Below are positions 1 to 11,274 of a stretch of 64,000 nucleotides of DNA, in pieces. Source of the stretch: Liopterus haemorrhoidalis. Taxonomy: Eukaryota; Arthropoda; Insecta; Coleoptera; Dytiscidae. Position 1 is the stretch's first letter. The number at the start of each line of letters is the position of its first letter. The stretch covers positions 6,922,934 through 6,986,933 of the forward strand of contig OZ020616.1 in assembly GCA_963971575.1 (NCBI GenBank), read 5' to 3'. Below the pieces are notes generated by a model. The model had not been told where the DNA came from and searched no databases. It saw only the letters and a program-made list of their open reading frames with translations. The position numbers and the translations under genes are program-made.

Positions 1-116
1 GTTACTATTACCATTACCAATTTGTGTTAAGGATGAACGAAAATGCACCTTATTAGAAGTAAATTTTGAATTTGCTAATTATTTTGTTATTTATGTATAT
101 AAGGTTCCTGTCGCTC
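1..116. other. Left edge, non-coding
   Basis: A+T-rich sequence with no recognisable feature. The last few tens of bases may be 3' untranslated sequence of the RTE LINE that ends here on the minus strand. Confidence 0.4.
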
Positions 117-1470
117 CTATGTGAAGCATAGGGCCTCAATAAACTTCCGCCTGTCTTGAGCTAGATGTTTTAGCTCCCTCCATGTTTTGCCGCTTTCGCT
201 GGCTTCCTTCATGGTTAGTCTACGCCATGTGTCCGTTGGTCTGCCACGTCTACGGCTCCCTAGAGGGTTCCAATCAAGAGCCGTTCTACTGATGGTCTAC
301 TGATGATCTATCTCCACTTCCGCTGCTTTATCAGGATGTCTATGGGGCTTTGGCCGGTTCTCTCCCAAAGGCTAGCGTTGGTGATAACGTCAGGCCAAAA
401 TATGCGTAATATTCTACGCAAGCAAGAATTGACGAACATTTGAAGACGGTTTATAATGGTTCTAGAAGTTTTCCAGGTCTCACAGCCGTATAGTAGGACC
501 GGCATGATATTAGAATTAAATATTCTAATTTTTGTGGACCTGGCATACTGCGAAGAGTTCCAAACATTTTTCAGCATACTGAAGGCATGCCTAGTTTTAT
601 TAATCCTCATTTTAACATCCTCTTCGGAGCCTCCAGATCTGCATGAGACAATGCTTCCGAGGTAAGTAAAAATTTCGACGTCTTCAACGAGGTGATCGTT
701 AATGAGGAATTTGCCCTGTTGAGTGGAGCCTAATCGCATGGATTTCGTCTTCTTAATGCTGATTGCAAGGCCTACCGATTGCGCCTCCTTTACGAGAGAA
801 TCTAGCATAGCACTCATGTTGTCGAAGGTGTGAGACAGAAGGCAAATGTCATCTGCATACTCCAAATCTGTCAGATGAGAAGTTAAAGTCCAGCGAATTC
901 CGTCTCCAGTTCCGATACTCCTTCTCAATACATCATCTAGAACGATGTTAAAGAGGATGGGCGACAGAGTACATCCTTGCTTAATGCCAACGCCAACAGG
1001 AATGGGGTCGCTGAGAACGCCTTTGTGCAGGATTTCGCAGGTGGCATCCTGATAAAGGAGCTGGATGAGTTTTATAATCTTAGGTGGAATTCTTCTTTTT
1101 CTTAGAGCTCTCCAGATTGCATCGTGAGATAGACAGTCAAATGCTTTCTGGAAATCTATGAAAACAAGGTACAGACCAGTTCTCCACTCGATTGACTGCT
1201 CTATGACAATACGTAAAATATTAATGTGGTCTATGCAAGACATGCGAGGCCGGAACCCTGCCTGTTCTTGACGAACACAGCTATCGAGTACGCGTGAAAT
1301 TCTATTATGAATTATTTTAGCAAGTACTTTATTACTAGAATTGAGTAGGGTAATTCCACGCCAATTATCGCAGTTGGAGAGATCGCCTTTCTTGGGGAGC
1401 TTGATCATTAGTCCTTTTTTCCAATCTGTTGGTAGCAGTTCTTCGTTCCAAATTTTGTTATTTACAATTG
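117..1470 (-). pseudogene. RTE-clade LINE reverse transcriptase, 5' truncated and broken
   Basis: Reverse transcriptase that would copy its own RNA at a nicked target. Read on the minus strand, it begins within the RT domain ('NWRGITLL' near 1360), followed by 'IDFQKAFDCL', 'GIKQGCTLSP' and the YADD active-site box near 848-860, then 'YLGS' and 'LYGCETW' of the thumb. An in-frame TAG lies at 308-310 where the family normally has Trp. After a small frame change, the usual C-terminal tail ('LDWNP', 'RRGRP', 'TWRRL') continues to a natural TAG at 117-119. The endonuclease domain and the start are missing, so this is a typical 5'-truncated copy. A short near-duplicate of 'tactgatg' around 284-306 marks the damaged spot. 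The RTE clade is judged from the YADD context and the C-terminal tail. The element is not functional. Confidence 0.87.
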
Positions 1471-2690
1471 GTTAAAAATACCCTTTTCGTAAAACAACTA
1501 TAATGCACTACAGAGATAAAAATCTGTAAATGTATTGCCAGGCAGGTATACTTTAAAGCTTCTTTAATTAGTGTTTTAAATTTGGTTGCTTTATGATTTA
1601 TAATAAGTTGTATAGAAGGACGCTTTATAGTAAAAAAATGTGCTGGGCTTGTACGCCACCAGCGAAAAAAAAAGAGCTTATTTTGGTTGCTTACGCCCAT
1701 GAAGTTCCCACCCAAGTTGTGTCGCCTATACCCAAACTCGCAGTACTTTGGTTGGCAGAATGGGTTCTCATCCTATTAAACCTGTTATTATTAATTCTAC
1801 GTGTTAAAATTAGAATATCAAGTTGAATCGATGTGTTAATGCGTTATTGTAATCTACTTTTTTTTTTACTTTATAAACGTCACAACGTGTAGAAAGCAGT
1901 GTACCACCAGCATGGCAGTTTCTATAGACTATTAGCGTTTGAATCATTCTGTGTTTGTAAGTATATAAATGAACTATAGTTTCAATGTCTGTTCTAGATT
2001 TTAGAACTGGTGTTAAACTATTTCTGCTTAATATGGTGAAATCAGTTCATATTCGTACATTATGAAACTCAATAAACTATTACCAAATTGTCAGTAATGA
2101 ATAAAGTAAATTTCTCCATTGTCCAGTGCTATAAAATGCACTTGTGTCCGTATTTTCACCGTCATCGCCATAACACACACGTGGCGGACTGACCACTGCT
2201 GATAAATAGCGGGCTGACCCGAGGCTTCACCCCGGAAAGGGGTGCGCACCTTGCGACCCTCCGAATTATTCACACTCCACCGTATATTTGATGAATATTT
2301 GCGGTTTCATATATTAATTACAATTGGTTATTAAATATTAAATTACAACTATGTATGAGAATGTTTCCAATATCACAATAGTTTCTAAATCGTATCATCT
2401 ATATTTTCTTAGAAACTATGTATCTGTTTTATCAGCTACAAATAAAATTTATATCTAAGGACGCAAAATCTAGGAAACTTTCATGAAATTTTCAGTTTCT
2501 TTAGAAATTTTTAAATAATAAGTAAAAGTAAATGCTGCTTTTTACATTTTTTGAAAATATAATCATATTAGAATCAAAGGGGTCAAAATTTATTCCGTAA
2601 TATTTAATTTGTGATTATAAAAATAATATTCGTAAAACATACGTATTTTTTGAGTTCATGTATTCTTGTACTGTATATAAAATAACTGGG
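1471..2690. other. Unassigned intergenic stretch
   Basis: No gene or transposon terminus could be supported. A short G+C-richer block at about 2165-2275 stands out from its A+T-rich surroundings and may be a scrap of an LTR or SINE. Small open frames here have no recognisable motifs. Confidence 0.3.
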
Positions 2691-2785
2691 TTTTTGCGGT
2701 AGCTAGGCGTAGTAGGCGTTGGAAAACAAAGTTTGTTTATTGATTGTGATGTATTAAAAGTGTTAAGTCTAAATAATTTTAAAAC

Positions 2786-3873
2786 ATGGGCAGAGGCAAA
2801 GCTATTGATGAAAAAATTCGGTTAATCATTGTGAACTTAGCAAAAACAGGAAAAACCAGTTCTGAAATCGTAAAATTATTAGGTTTATCAAGATACAGTA
2901 TTAGAAATATTGTAAAACTGTTCAAAACAAATGGTTCAGTTGCCCCAAAGCCCCAGTACGTGAAGAAAACTACACTGACGGACAATGACAAACGTGCATT
3001 GAAAAGAATTATTAAGGATAACAGACGTGCTAACTACAGTCAATTGAGTGTACTGTGGAGCGATATTGTTGGACGACGTGTTTCAAGGTCTACATGTCAT
3101 AAGGAAGCTAAAAAATTAGGATTTGGAACCTATAAGGTAATATTTTTTTAATCGGACTCTTAAATGTAAATTTACAGAAATTTATAAAACTTTCTTAGGC
3201 CAAGGAAAAACCATTGTTGACGTCTAAGCTAAAGAAAAAGAGGTTGAAATGGGCAAGAGAACATAAAATATGGAATTGTGAAAAGTGGAACAGCGTGCAA
3301 TGGAGCGATGAGTCTAGGTTTGAAGTCTGTATAGGGGACAACCAGAGCAGAGTTGTTCGTTAGAAACATGAGGCATATCATCCCGATTGCTTGAAAAGGA
3401 AGGTGAAATTTCCAGCATCTGTCATGGTGTGGGGTTCAATGTCTGCAAGAGGTGTAGGAAAACTTCACTTTATCGATGGCAATGTTAACACAGCCAAATA
3501 TTTAAGTATTTTAGAGGAGTCTCTGTTGCCAACTATGGAACATGCATTAATCTCTGGGGAGGATTTTATTTTTCAACAAGATGGAGCCGCTTGCAATACG
3601 TTAAAAAAATCTTTGAAATGGTTCCGTGATCATTCTATTTCACTTTTAGAGTGGGTTTCAAGTAACCCAGACTTATCCCCCATCGAGACACTTTGGCACG
3701 AAATGAAAAAACGATTGCGTATAACACCGGCTAGAACAATTCTAGAATTAAGACTAAAGCTTCAAGAAATATGAGATAATTTTACTCGTTGACAATGCCA
3801 AGACCTTGTATATACTATGCCTAGAAGAATTAATGCCGTTATAAAAATGAAAGGTGACGTTACCCAGTGGTAA
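2786..3873 (+). pseudogene. Tc1-type (DD34E) transposase with one intron and nonsense codons
   Basis: Cut-and-paste transposase of the Tc1 family. The N-terminal helix-turn-helix half occupies 2786-3136. A 62-bp GT-AG intron (3137-3198) then joins in phase 0 to the catalytic half. The triad is visible: Asp in 'WSDESRF' (3307-3309), Asp in 'QQDGA' (3580-3582) and Glu in 'LSPIETLW' (3685-3687), with 34 residues between the last two. In-frame stops interrupt the gene at 3361-3363 (TAG) and at the TGA after 'KLQEI' (3772-3774), with another TGA nearby. Sense codons continue past them to a natural-looking TAA at 3871-3873, so these look like decay of an originally longer protein. I could not locate terminal inverted repeats with confidence. 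The start ATG at 2786 fits the usual 'GRGK..' beginning. Confidence 0.88.
3137..3198 (+). other. Spliceosomal intron inside the Tc1-type transposase
   Basis: The open frame runs into GTAATATTTTTTTAAT, soon meets stops, and resumes in frame right after TTTCTTAG. The pyrimidine-rich 3' end and the 62-bp length fit a short arthropod intron. Removing it joins 'GFGTYK' to 'AKEKPLL', the expected order in Tc1 transposases. Confidence 0.75.
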
Positions 3874-4298
3874 CTTCTGAAATAAAGTTTCCAAGTTAAT
3901 GGCTTTCCAATGGAAATATTATTTTTTTCTTATTAATTTACTTTAACAGTTGTAAATATTAATCGTAAATCTCTAAAATGTTTAATTGAAAATAAAATAT
4001 TACCTAGATTTCATAAGCTATTCGCATTCTGTTAATTGAACACCAATAAGTAAAAATTTCGTACCTGGGCCAACTGATAGTGGACAGGGCTCGTATACTT
4101 GTTTATTTTAATGGGCGTATGTAGTGTTTAAAGACGCCGGAAAATTTCTTATGGCTTATCTTTTATGCTAAGCTTCTACAAACTGGGTAAGTAGCTTTTT
4201 TTTACAGAATTGTTGTTTAATATTATTGAATAATTTTCTATTCACGCAATAATAAATTTATCATACGTTGCCTGAATTTGGTTAAAATTATATTTACA
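3874..4298. other. Unassigned, includes 3' flank of the Tc1-type element
   Basis: A+T-rich sequence with an AATAAA-like signal just after the transposase stop (near 3880). I see no gene. The 3' terminus of the Tc1-type element must lie in here but is not recognisable. Confidence 0.3.
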
Positions 4299-4300
4299 TA

Positions 4301-5013
4301 GGTGTACAACTTTGCTTCCGCCGTTTTTTTCCCGAAATTCGAGGCTTTATTCTACAAAACTGGTTATACATTTATGATTCAAAGTATTGTCCATCGCCGA
4401 CCACTACTTTCTCTCATCTTTCGGGCAGCATACGAATCCCGCGTTGAAAAAACTGGTCATCTTTTGAAGCGATCCACGAATCGATCCAATTTTTTACTTC
4501 TTTATAAGACCGGAAATGCTGGTCAGCCAGGCCATGTGCCATTGATCGAAACGAATGATAATCAGAGGGAGCAACGTCTAGACAATACGGCGGGGGGGGG
4601 GTAAGACTTCCCATTTCAACGGTTCCAGGTATGTCTTGACCACTTTCGCAACATGGGGACCAGCATTGTTGGTATGCTATGCCGACCTTCGATGTGAAAA
4701 TCACTACAAGTTCTTTCACTAATAGCGCCCTTACCATAAGTATTTGAAAGCATTCGATGAGCCTGAGCCGCAGATTTCTTCATATTGAAGCAGAAAATTA
4801 AAACCTCCCGCAAATGACAAGAATTTGACTCGTAAACTGACATTTTCAATCGAGAATAACTTTATGATGCAGACACAAATCGATTAATGTTTTTATGGGG
4901 TTATGTTGAGAGATGCCCAAGTTTATTGCATGACGTCTATGATTTATTTATTTCGACTACTACTTACCGCTAAAGCCATCTATAGAAAAACGGCGGAAGC
5001 AAAGTTGTATACC
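4301..5013. mobile_element. Internally deleted mariner element with terminal inverted repeats
   Basis: The left terminus GGTGTACAACTTTGCTTCCG is matched in inverse at the right end (4991-5013) with one mismatch in the first bases, and both ends are bounded by TA (4299-4300 and 5014-5015), the mariner target duplication. At 713 bp it is a little over half the usual ~1.3 kb. The deletion removed the middle of the transposase gene, so the element could only have moved in trans. Confidence 0.9.
4372..4849 (-). pseudogene. mariner transposase remnant with internal deletion
   Basis: Minus-strand reading gives a mariner N-terminus ('MKKSAAQAHRML', helix-turn-helix) that jumps near 4690 directly to the catalytic C-terminal part ('NNAGPHVAKVVKTYL', 'DVAPSDYH', 'HGLADQHF'). 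Most of the DNA-binding linker and the first catalytic Asp are lost. A run of C/G around 4593-4601 shifts the frame, and a TGA at 4414-4416 precedes the family's normal end ('QYFES', stop near 4372-4374). It sits entirely inside the inverted-repeat element at 4301-5013. Confidence 0.85.
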
Positions 5014-5015
5014 TA

Positions 5016-5888
5016 ATATTTGTGAAAAATATTCATTAGAATAATACTATTTTTTAAATATATTCAAAGTTTCTAAGTCTGTAAGTCGACCACCAAAGCA
5101 GCTGTTGATTTGAAAATTAGAATACAATTTTATGTTTTTGCAGTGAATAAAAAAAAACATACTGAACATCCAAAAAATATTGCGCTTTGCAGGATAAGGG
5201 ATGAAAGTGGACAAAAAAAGGTTCGTTTGCAAATGTAAGTCAAAATTTTGGGTCCATGATTTTCAGAACGAACAAGTACGGAAGCTTGCTGTTTGGAGTG
5301 CACTGTTTTTATTAAAAATATATAAAGGGCGTTCATTTTAAATTGCTTAACATTGCTATCTCAATATCAATAAGAGCTACAAGGTTGCCTCAATTATACA
5401 ACAAATATTATTTTACAGGAAAATTTGAATGAGTGAAGCAATTTTTTATTTCGACCAATGGTTTTCAAAGTACGTCGCGCAACTTTCTTATTTTAAATAG
5501 GAAACACATTTTATTTTTGCTTATTCGATAGAGTATTCTATTTTGATTTCAACGATACAAACAACTCACATCACAAAATAATAAAAAAACCGCAAATTAA
5601 ATTTATTTGAAATTTATTGAAGTGTCGTTGAAACTAAAGTGCTATGAATGATAACAATTTAACATTTTTTGTTTCATTGCTTGTTGTAATTTGTCAATAC
5701 TGTTTGTTTTGTTAGTATTTTGAAAAGAATATTAATAATTTTACTTATGACGAAAAAATTGTTTTTTGATTTTTTTGGTTCACAGTAAAAATATAAACTT
5801 GAATATCTTCAGATCATTTTTCAGATCAGTAGATGCTTTGGTTGTCGAGTTACAGACAGACAAACCTTGAATATTTTCCGACCGTTCA
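5016..5888. other. Unassigned A+T-rich stretch
   Basis: Contains short open frames (for example minus strand 5130-5336) without family motifs, target duplications or termini that I can recognise. I see no supported feature. Confidence 0.3.
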
Positions 5889-5900
5889 AATAATTTAGCG

Positions 5901-6051
5901 CCGGCCGGCGTATCGTAGCGGTAACACATGTTCAGGCATGGAATTTATCACAAATAAAAATTGTCCTGGCTAATTAGCCACCTGAGGCAATAGCCATGCA
6001 GTTGCCACAGCAGCAAAGGCCATTAAATTAAAAAAATAAATAAATAATAAT
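5901..6051 (+). mobile_element. tRNA-derived SINE with 12-bp target-site duplication
   Basis: The unit starts with a G+C-rich head containing a box-A-like stretch (TAGCGGTAACACA) and a box-B-like GTTCAGGCATGG, continues through a body ending 'GCAGCAAAGGCCATT', and finishes in an AAATAAATAAT-type tail. It is flanked by perfect direct repeats AATAATTTAGCG at 5889-5900 and 6052-6063, which shows a complete retroposition by a LINE machinery. It encodes no protein. Confidence 0.82.
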
Positions 6052-6063
6052 AATAATTTAGCG

Positions 6064-6353
6064 GACAGATCTTCAAACAAAAGGCCACATCTTGCTGGAT
6101 ATTTAATATAACTAAAAATTTGCATATTTTAATTTTTTAACAATTGATTTACCACCAAGTAATATTTCAGCCAAATTGGAGATGCTCGAGCGTGGACCTT
6201 TAAACCACAAGATATGGAAATTATGAACCCATAATTAATTCTAAAAAAAAATTTCATAGGATCGCAATCTATTATGTAGCAGTACAAGCTACCTGGCACT
6301 ATTGAAACTTAAAAAACCTTTTATTAAGAAAAACCATTACGTTTTGTTAACTA
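6064..6353. other. Unassigned spacer
   Basis: A+T-rich sequence between the SINE and the LTR. No feature recognised. Confidence 0.3.
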
Positions 6354-7084
6354 TGTAACTAATATTCCTGACGTCATTTCTTGTTTACACAAATCATTAT
6401 AATTATACTTAAATTATTCTTAAATTATTCTATTCTTAAATTTTGTTATCACTTAATAATAACTTGGTACTTTCACCCTGAGTGTTCATAAGTCACCCTT
6501 ATGAACCTTAGTATTGTCAAATATTGTTAATGAGTAATAGAAAATGACCAGGGTGGAAGGGGTAATGAGAGAAACTATAAGGGTGTAAAATTTTAGTCAG
6601 TAGTCAGTCTAATGTCATATATAAAAGCTGTTCACAATATCGAAGTCTCAGTTAGTCAGAAGACAGTCAGAATAGTCTCACTTAGTCAGAAGAAGTTAGA
6701 AGAGAAAAGTACTTCAAGCTATTTTATTTTTATAAGTGTTCCACTAACTGAGAATGCTGAGTAAGTAGACGGATTCATTTGTAAATTTATTTTTATACAT
6801 TTTTAATTTTGTAACATTTGTAACTATATTCCAATTTGTCGACTTGTAAATACATGTGTATATTTAGTGGAGTCAAGTTCATTGTTATTACGTTATCCCT
6901 TCAAACTCTGCTCTTGCTATCCTTCCTAGAATAATCTACATGTACTTATTTATATATATTTTCTTTTCCTAATTTCATTCCAGTTCTCTCACACTGTTAT
7001 AATTCAATTAATTTTTATTTATTTTTACATTTAAAGTCTCCCCCCCCCATTTATAACTTATAAGTTAGTTTTCGGCACGTTACA
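6354..7084 (+). mobile_element. LTR of a retrotransposon (probably Ty3/Gypsy type)
   Basis: A 731-bp block begins TGTAAC and ends GTTACA. It contains a TATATAAAAG promoter box near 6618, followed by clustered 'AGTCAG' motifs (6598-6700) of the kind common in the R region of insect LTR elements. A tRNA-complement-like sequence lies just downstream (7090-7106), so this looks like a 5' LTR plus leader. No gag or pol coding sequence follows and the body is missing. The superfamily is inferred, not shown. Confidence 0.55.
6618..6627 (+). promoter_or_regulatory. TATA box of the LTR
   Basis: TATATAAAAG lies about 260 bp into the LTR and about 30 bp upstream of the repeated 'AGTCAG' tract, the usual place for LTR transcription to begin. 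Confidence 0.45.
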
Positions 7085-7089
7085 TCAGG

Positions 7090-7106
7090 TGGCAGCGGTG
7101 GGATTG
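7090..7106 (+). promoter_or_regulatory. Putative tRNA primer-binding site
   Basis: TGGCAGCGGTGGGATTG begins five bases after the LTR end. It starts with TGG (complement of a tRNA CCA end) and is followed by a sequence complementary to a plausible tRNA acceptor/T-arm 3' end. The exact tRNA was not determined. Confidence 0.45.
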
Positions 7107-7932
7107 TTTTTAATTAGTATTTAAATTATCAATAACTCCGTAATTTTCCACGTTACAATTAGAAGAATTCTACAAGAACCAGCACCAAATGCCGCCCCAT
7201 TGATGACCCACCTGTGTGCGGAGCATACCTGCACGTGCTTGGGCACGTGGTCGCCCTGGCCAAGACAATTCATCAGTAAATATAAAGATAATTATTTATA
7301 TAAACCTTCTCTTTACGAACTATGACTGCACAACTAAATATTTTATGTGTTTGTTTTATTTCGTATTTTTGTGTGAGTAATCTTTGGGCAAATTTGAAAA
7401 TGCTGTATCCAGTGATTTGGAACAAAAGCCGATCTGCAGCAGTGTATCAATAATGTCCGTCTCCAGCATCCTTCCGAGTGATATCGACGGCATCAATCAC
7501 GGACGTAATGAAATGCACTGGATCTCAGTTATCAGTGGTGTACAGTCATACAGAACATTATCAATGTCAATACAGTACTCCATTATGGAGGAGATATGGC
7601 AAATTAACACGCAAACATAAGAGCATATTTTCAAAATATATTACTTCTTCAGTATTGTTAAGCATAAAAATATTTATAGAAATGTATATGTAGTTCGGAT
7701 CATCTAATTTACAATAAATACATCAAATACCTCTTACTAAAATACTAATACGTATGTTTATGTTTATTATTTGTTGAAAAATATAAAAATAAATAACTAT
7801 TTCATCTGGTTTATTAAATTCCTTAAAAAGATGACTCAAGGTATACAAGTATGTTAAAGAATAATTATGACAAGGCCAAGTTTCATTTCAAACTTCATGA
7901 AAATTTCAAGACAAATAAAATTAATACCCTAA
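7107..7932. other. LTR-element leader remnant and unassigned sequence
   Basis: The first ~180 bp probably belong to the untranslated leader of the LTR element. The rest shows no recognised gene. Small open frames at 7384-7693 overlap each other and lack motifs. Confidence 0.3.
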
Positions 7933-8284
7933 TGGCCGGTATTATAAAGCAAAATAGTTTGCTACTAAATTTTAGTTAAGATTTAAACTAATTTAACCCA
8001 TAGATTTCGGTATTATAAAATTTGTTTTAAAAAAGTTATCAACTAAATCTACAAACTAAATTAGTTGACAGATTTTCTGGGTACTAAATTATAGATGGCA
8101 ACTATATTTGTATTGCATTTAAATAGTTAGCATTTTGTTTACATTGAAATAACTTGTTTTTACTATTTATACTAAAATATATATTTGATAATTAATAACT
8201 GAAAAGTAAGTAATAATATTGTACATAAAAAAAATACATATGAATAGATTTATATACATATTTCTCAGTAGTGACAAATGATGA

Positions 8285-8460
8285 CAATTTTTTAAAACAG
8301 TATTAGACAGTAATAATGATGAGAATTCAAGAATACATCAGCCTAGAGAATTTCTTGAAAGAAGACACCCCTTTAATTATTATAATGATGAACAATTTAA
8401 ATACAGATTTCGGTTTTCAAAAGATACTGTTTTGTCTATTTTTGAAATAATTGATAATTA
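8285..8460 (+). pseudogene. Harbinger transposase N-terminal fragment
   Basis: The frame reads 'PREFLERRHPFNYYNDE' then 'FRFSKDTVLSIFEIID' and a stop, the characteristic beginning of Harbinger (HARBI1-like) transposases ahead of the helix-turn-helix. The catalytic DDE region is absent. The upstream edge may be an exon border. Confidence 0.7.
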
Positions 8461-8480
8461 AATAAAGTCCTTAACTTATA

Positions 8481-8552
8481 TTACATTATATCTATTAATT
8501 GTTCTTTTTCAATTTCTGTATAATTTTTGCCTCGATCCCATTTTTTTTCCAT
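8481..8552 (-). pseudogene. Start of a Harbinger Myb/SANT-like accessory gene
   Basis: From an ATG at 8552 the minus strand reads 'MEKKWDRGKNYTEIEKEQ' and stops after 23 residues. This looks like the first helix region of the Myb/SANT-like DNA-binding partner that Harbinger elements encode opposite the transposase. The call rests on a short motif and on its position inside the TAA-flanked element. Confidence 0.45.
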
Positions 8553-8914
8553 TTGAAATACTTTTTAACTTCTACGAATTCTTTTTCACTCTCAAAATTA
8601 TAGGTTATAAACGTTAAACTGTTAAAGCTACAACAGAAAAACCGCGAAATATAGTATAGGCATCTACCGGTCAGTTGTATACTAACGTTCGCTCGGTAAA
8701 TCTTGAGACTAAATTATTTTAGTTGCGAACTAGTTGATTAGTTGGCTGTTCTGATTTATAATACCGAAATTAAATAACTTGTTATATTAGTTATCAACTA
8801 AATTTAGTTTACAACTATTTAGTTGGGTCTTAAGTTATGTTTTTATAATACCGGCCATAAGAGGGTTAGGCAAGGTGGCACAATCTTACAATAACATTTT
8901 ACCCTATTCACATA

Positions 8915-9257
8915 TGGTAAAACATATATTCAACTACCGTGGGACAACAAAGGTATTAATATCGTTGGCACATATTTGAGTAACGTGTAATTCGTCGACG
9001 ATTTTCTTATTTGCGACAATATCAAAGACCTAAGTGAAGCACTTAGGCATGTTGGCCTAAATATGAACCTTGCTGAAACACAAATAATAAGTCTTGTCAC
9101 CCGGCAAACCAAAATTCATGTTCGGCGAGTTGAGAATGTTAATGAGCACATAATCTTAGAACATAAAATCCAACTTACGAAAGAAAACATTGAAATTATG
9201 AAAAAGCAGATTCAGCCAGGCGTCATTTGGGAATGTGTTTTTTTATGTATTCATTAA
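8915..9257 (+). pseudogene. LINE reverse-transcriptase scrap
   Basis: The plus frame shows 'WDNKGINIVGTYLSN', an in-frame stop, then 'FVDDFLICDNIKDLSEAL', which matches the RT active-site region with F-V-D-D in place of FADD. 'VGLNMNLAETQI' and 'VENVNEHIILEHKI' follow. Only the palm-to-thumb piece survives, with at least one nonsense codon. It is probably an RTE-like endonuclease/RT element; the clade is uncertain. Confidence 0.65.
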
Positions 9258-9674
9258 AAGGCCCAGCAAGTTTTGTATTCGGTCTTTGGTATATTTTTGT
9301 AAGATCGAGGCAACTCATGTGTCCTCTTCGGATTGTTTATTAACAGATCCCAACATCTCAGCAGTTCTTTACTCTTCTCGTCAGCAGCAGAACAAACGCA
9401 ATATTTGACCATACAGCCATAGAACTTAACACCTCCACATTATTCTCTAATACTCTTTACTATTTTCTTCTACTTCTTTAGCCCATAAACATCTCACGGT
9501 AGACTCACCGAGCCGCAGTTATCATTACCGTACTGCTTCTATATATTGGGCACGAACCGTCTACTTCGAAGAGTAAAGTTGAGTTTTTGACCAACAGCTT
9601 CCACGGTGACCCAATCTTGGTTGGAAGCGGTGATAAATGTAGGCGATGATGAGACGATAAGGACCTGACCTTTG
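9258..9674. other. Unassigned
   Basis: No gene or terminus recognised. A minus-strand open frame at 9505-9687 has no family motif and runs into the hAT fragment. Confidence 0.3.
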
Positions 9675-10110
9675 ACAAACAATTCACTTTATGTAGCTAC
9701 TGTATTTTAAACCAGATGTGTTAAGTTTATGGCAATGTTTATTGCCCTTATAAATCGGACATCTGGGATTTGGGCAATATTTTTAATATTTTTATATAGT
9801 ATGATTGTAAGAAAATACAGACTAAGCCTATTAGTTTCAAATAAACTGCCCTACAAATTGATGACAATAAATAATACACTTTATGATAATACATTACACG
9901 CCGAGTTCTCGCGAAGTTCAACATGACATCGATCCAGATCTGGATCACTCCGGTCACTGCTCACAATCGCCCGACCACTCGTATCCTTGAAACTTGAAAC
10001 TATACAGTGAGCCGTGAGCCGGCTCATTTCAATTTGGTGAACCGTGTCACTTCGGTCAGTGTACTGAGTTGGCTTAGTGAGCCGGTTCGTTCATGAACGA
10101 CCCATCTCTA
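9675..10110 (-). mobile_element. Truncated hAT-type element, same family as 25532-26196
   Basis: Close to identical, in reverse orientation, to the first ~430 bp of the element at 25532-26196. It ends in the terminal repeat CCCATCTCTA at 10101-10110 and carries the same GAGCCG/CGGCTC sub-terminal motifs. The other end is missing: homology stops near 9675 inside the element. It has no coding capacity. Confidence 0.82.
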
Positions 10111-11274
10111 GTCACTACCTCTGCTCTATTAAGCGGGCCATCTTATTGTTATTGTTAACTCACAAAAAGTAGCGAATTAAAAAAAAAAAAACTAAATTAA
10201 CAAATATTTTATAGTCTTTACATATAAATTGTACTGAATCGACACTGTTTTTTAAGGGATGTATGACTGTATATCTACAGCAAAAAGAGGCAGCTCTTTG
10301 CAAAAATGTATATTCAATTGTTCTTCTTCTTAACATTAATTTTATACAGAATTGCGTTTAAAAAGACCCAAGATGTTAATAAATTTACGAGTATCAAAGC
10401 AGAAAAACTTCATTAAAGAAGAAATTTGATAAAGCGAATTGAAATCAACACCATGTCATCAAAAGAAACCACAAAAGATATTAAATTCAAATTATGCATT
10501 ATTAAAAATGACTACAAGAAGAATAATAATTTAAACGAAATTATTTATATCCAATTTACATAAAAATACTTACGACTCTCAATCCTCATAAATTTATTTG
10601 CCAAATAAAATTGATTAAAGAAATTTAGAGTTGATTTCTTTGACCTCGCTTTGTCTTGTTAATTTCGTACAGGGACTATACTTTTATTATTGCAATCATA
10701 TTTTTCGAAACTGTCCAAAGATCTTGTCGTCCTTTTTAGACGTCTTAGTAGTTTGCGTGGTCCTTATTAGACGTCCAATATTCTTTCCAGGACAGCAAGA
10801 TATCCATATTTAAAAACTCAATGCAGTGATCCAGATGTCAATGTCTCTTGAGCGAGGGCTCCGTCTAATTTTAATATGTAATTTTGGATGGTGCATATAT
10901 ATGTAATGTAATCAGATGTAATACATTTACATATCATAGAGGTATTGATTTTGTTATCAGAATATGCTAATACCTTGTTGTGTCTACAATACATAACACT
11001 GTTTATGTCTGAGATATTGTAATATGTATGTGTACAAGATTTCGTTGTTTAGAGAAGGGCTATTTACAATTTGACAACTTGTATATCAACTATATTAGTA
11101 ATCAACGTAAACAACACATCAATACACAAACATTTTAAAGAAATCGAACAGCTGAAATTAACAGAAAAGTTGGATTCAGTTGGCCGGCATTTGAGAAGTT
11201 AATATTACTAGATAAACACTTTGAAGTAATTAAAATGATTATAATAATAACAAAATAAATATCGAACGAGAGGA
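10111..11274. other. Unassigned
   Basis: A+T-rich with no recognised gene, terminus or clear tandem repeat. A small plus frame at 10631-10813 lacks motifs. Confidence 0.3.

Larger units (their letters stand above)
7933..8857. mobile_element. Deleted PIF/Harbinger element with TAA target duplication
   Basis: The terminal inverted repeat TGGCCGGTATTATAAA (left) is matched by the right end, and both sides are bounded by TAA (7930-7932 and 8858-8860). A three-base TWA duplication is the hallmark of PIF/Harbinger. Blocks near the ends such as 'AACTAAATTTAGTT' recur in both orientations. Inside lie scraps of both genes this superfamily carries: a transposase N-terminus (plus) and a Myb/SANT-type accessory start (minus). 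Most coding sequence is deleted. Confidence 0.88.

Noticed and set aside
5047..5336. Two overlapping minus frames
   Set aside because: No recognisable domain or terminus; probability of chance frames in A+T-rich DNA is high enough at this length.
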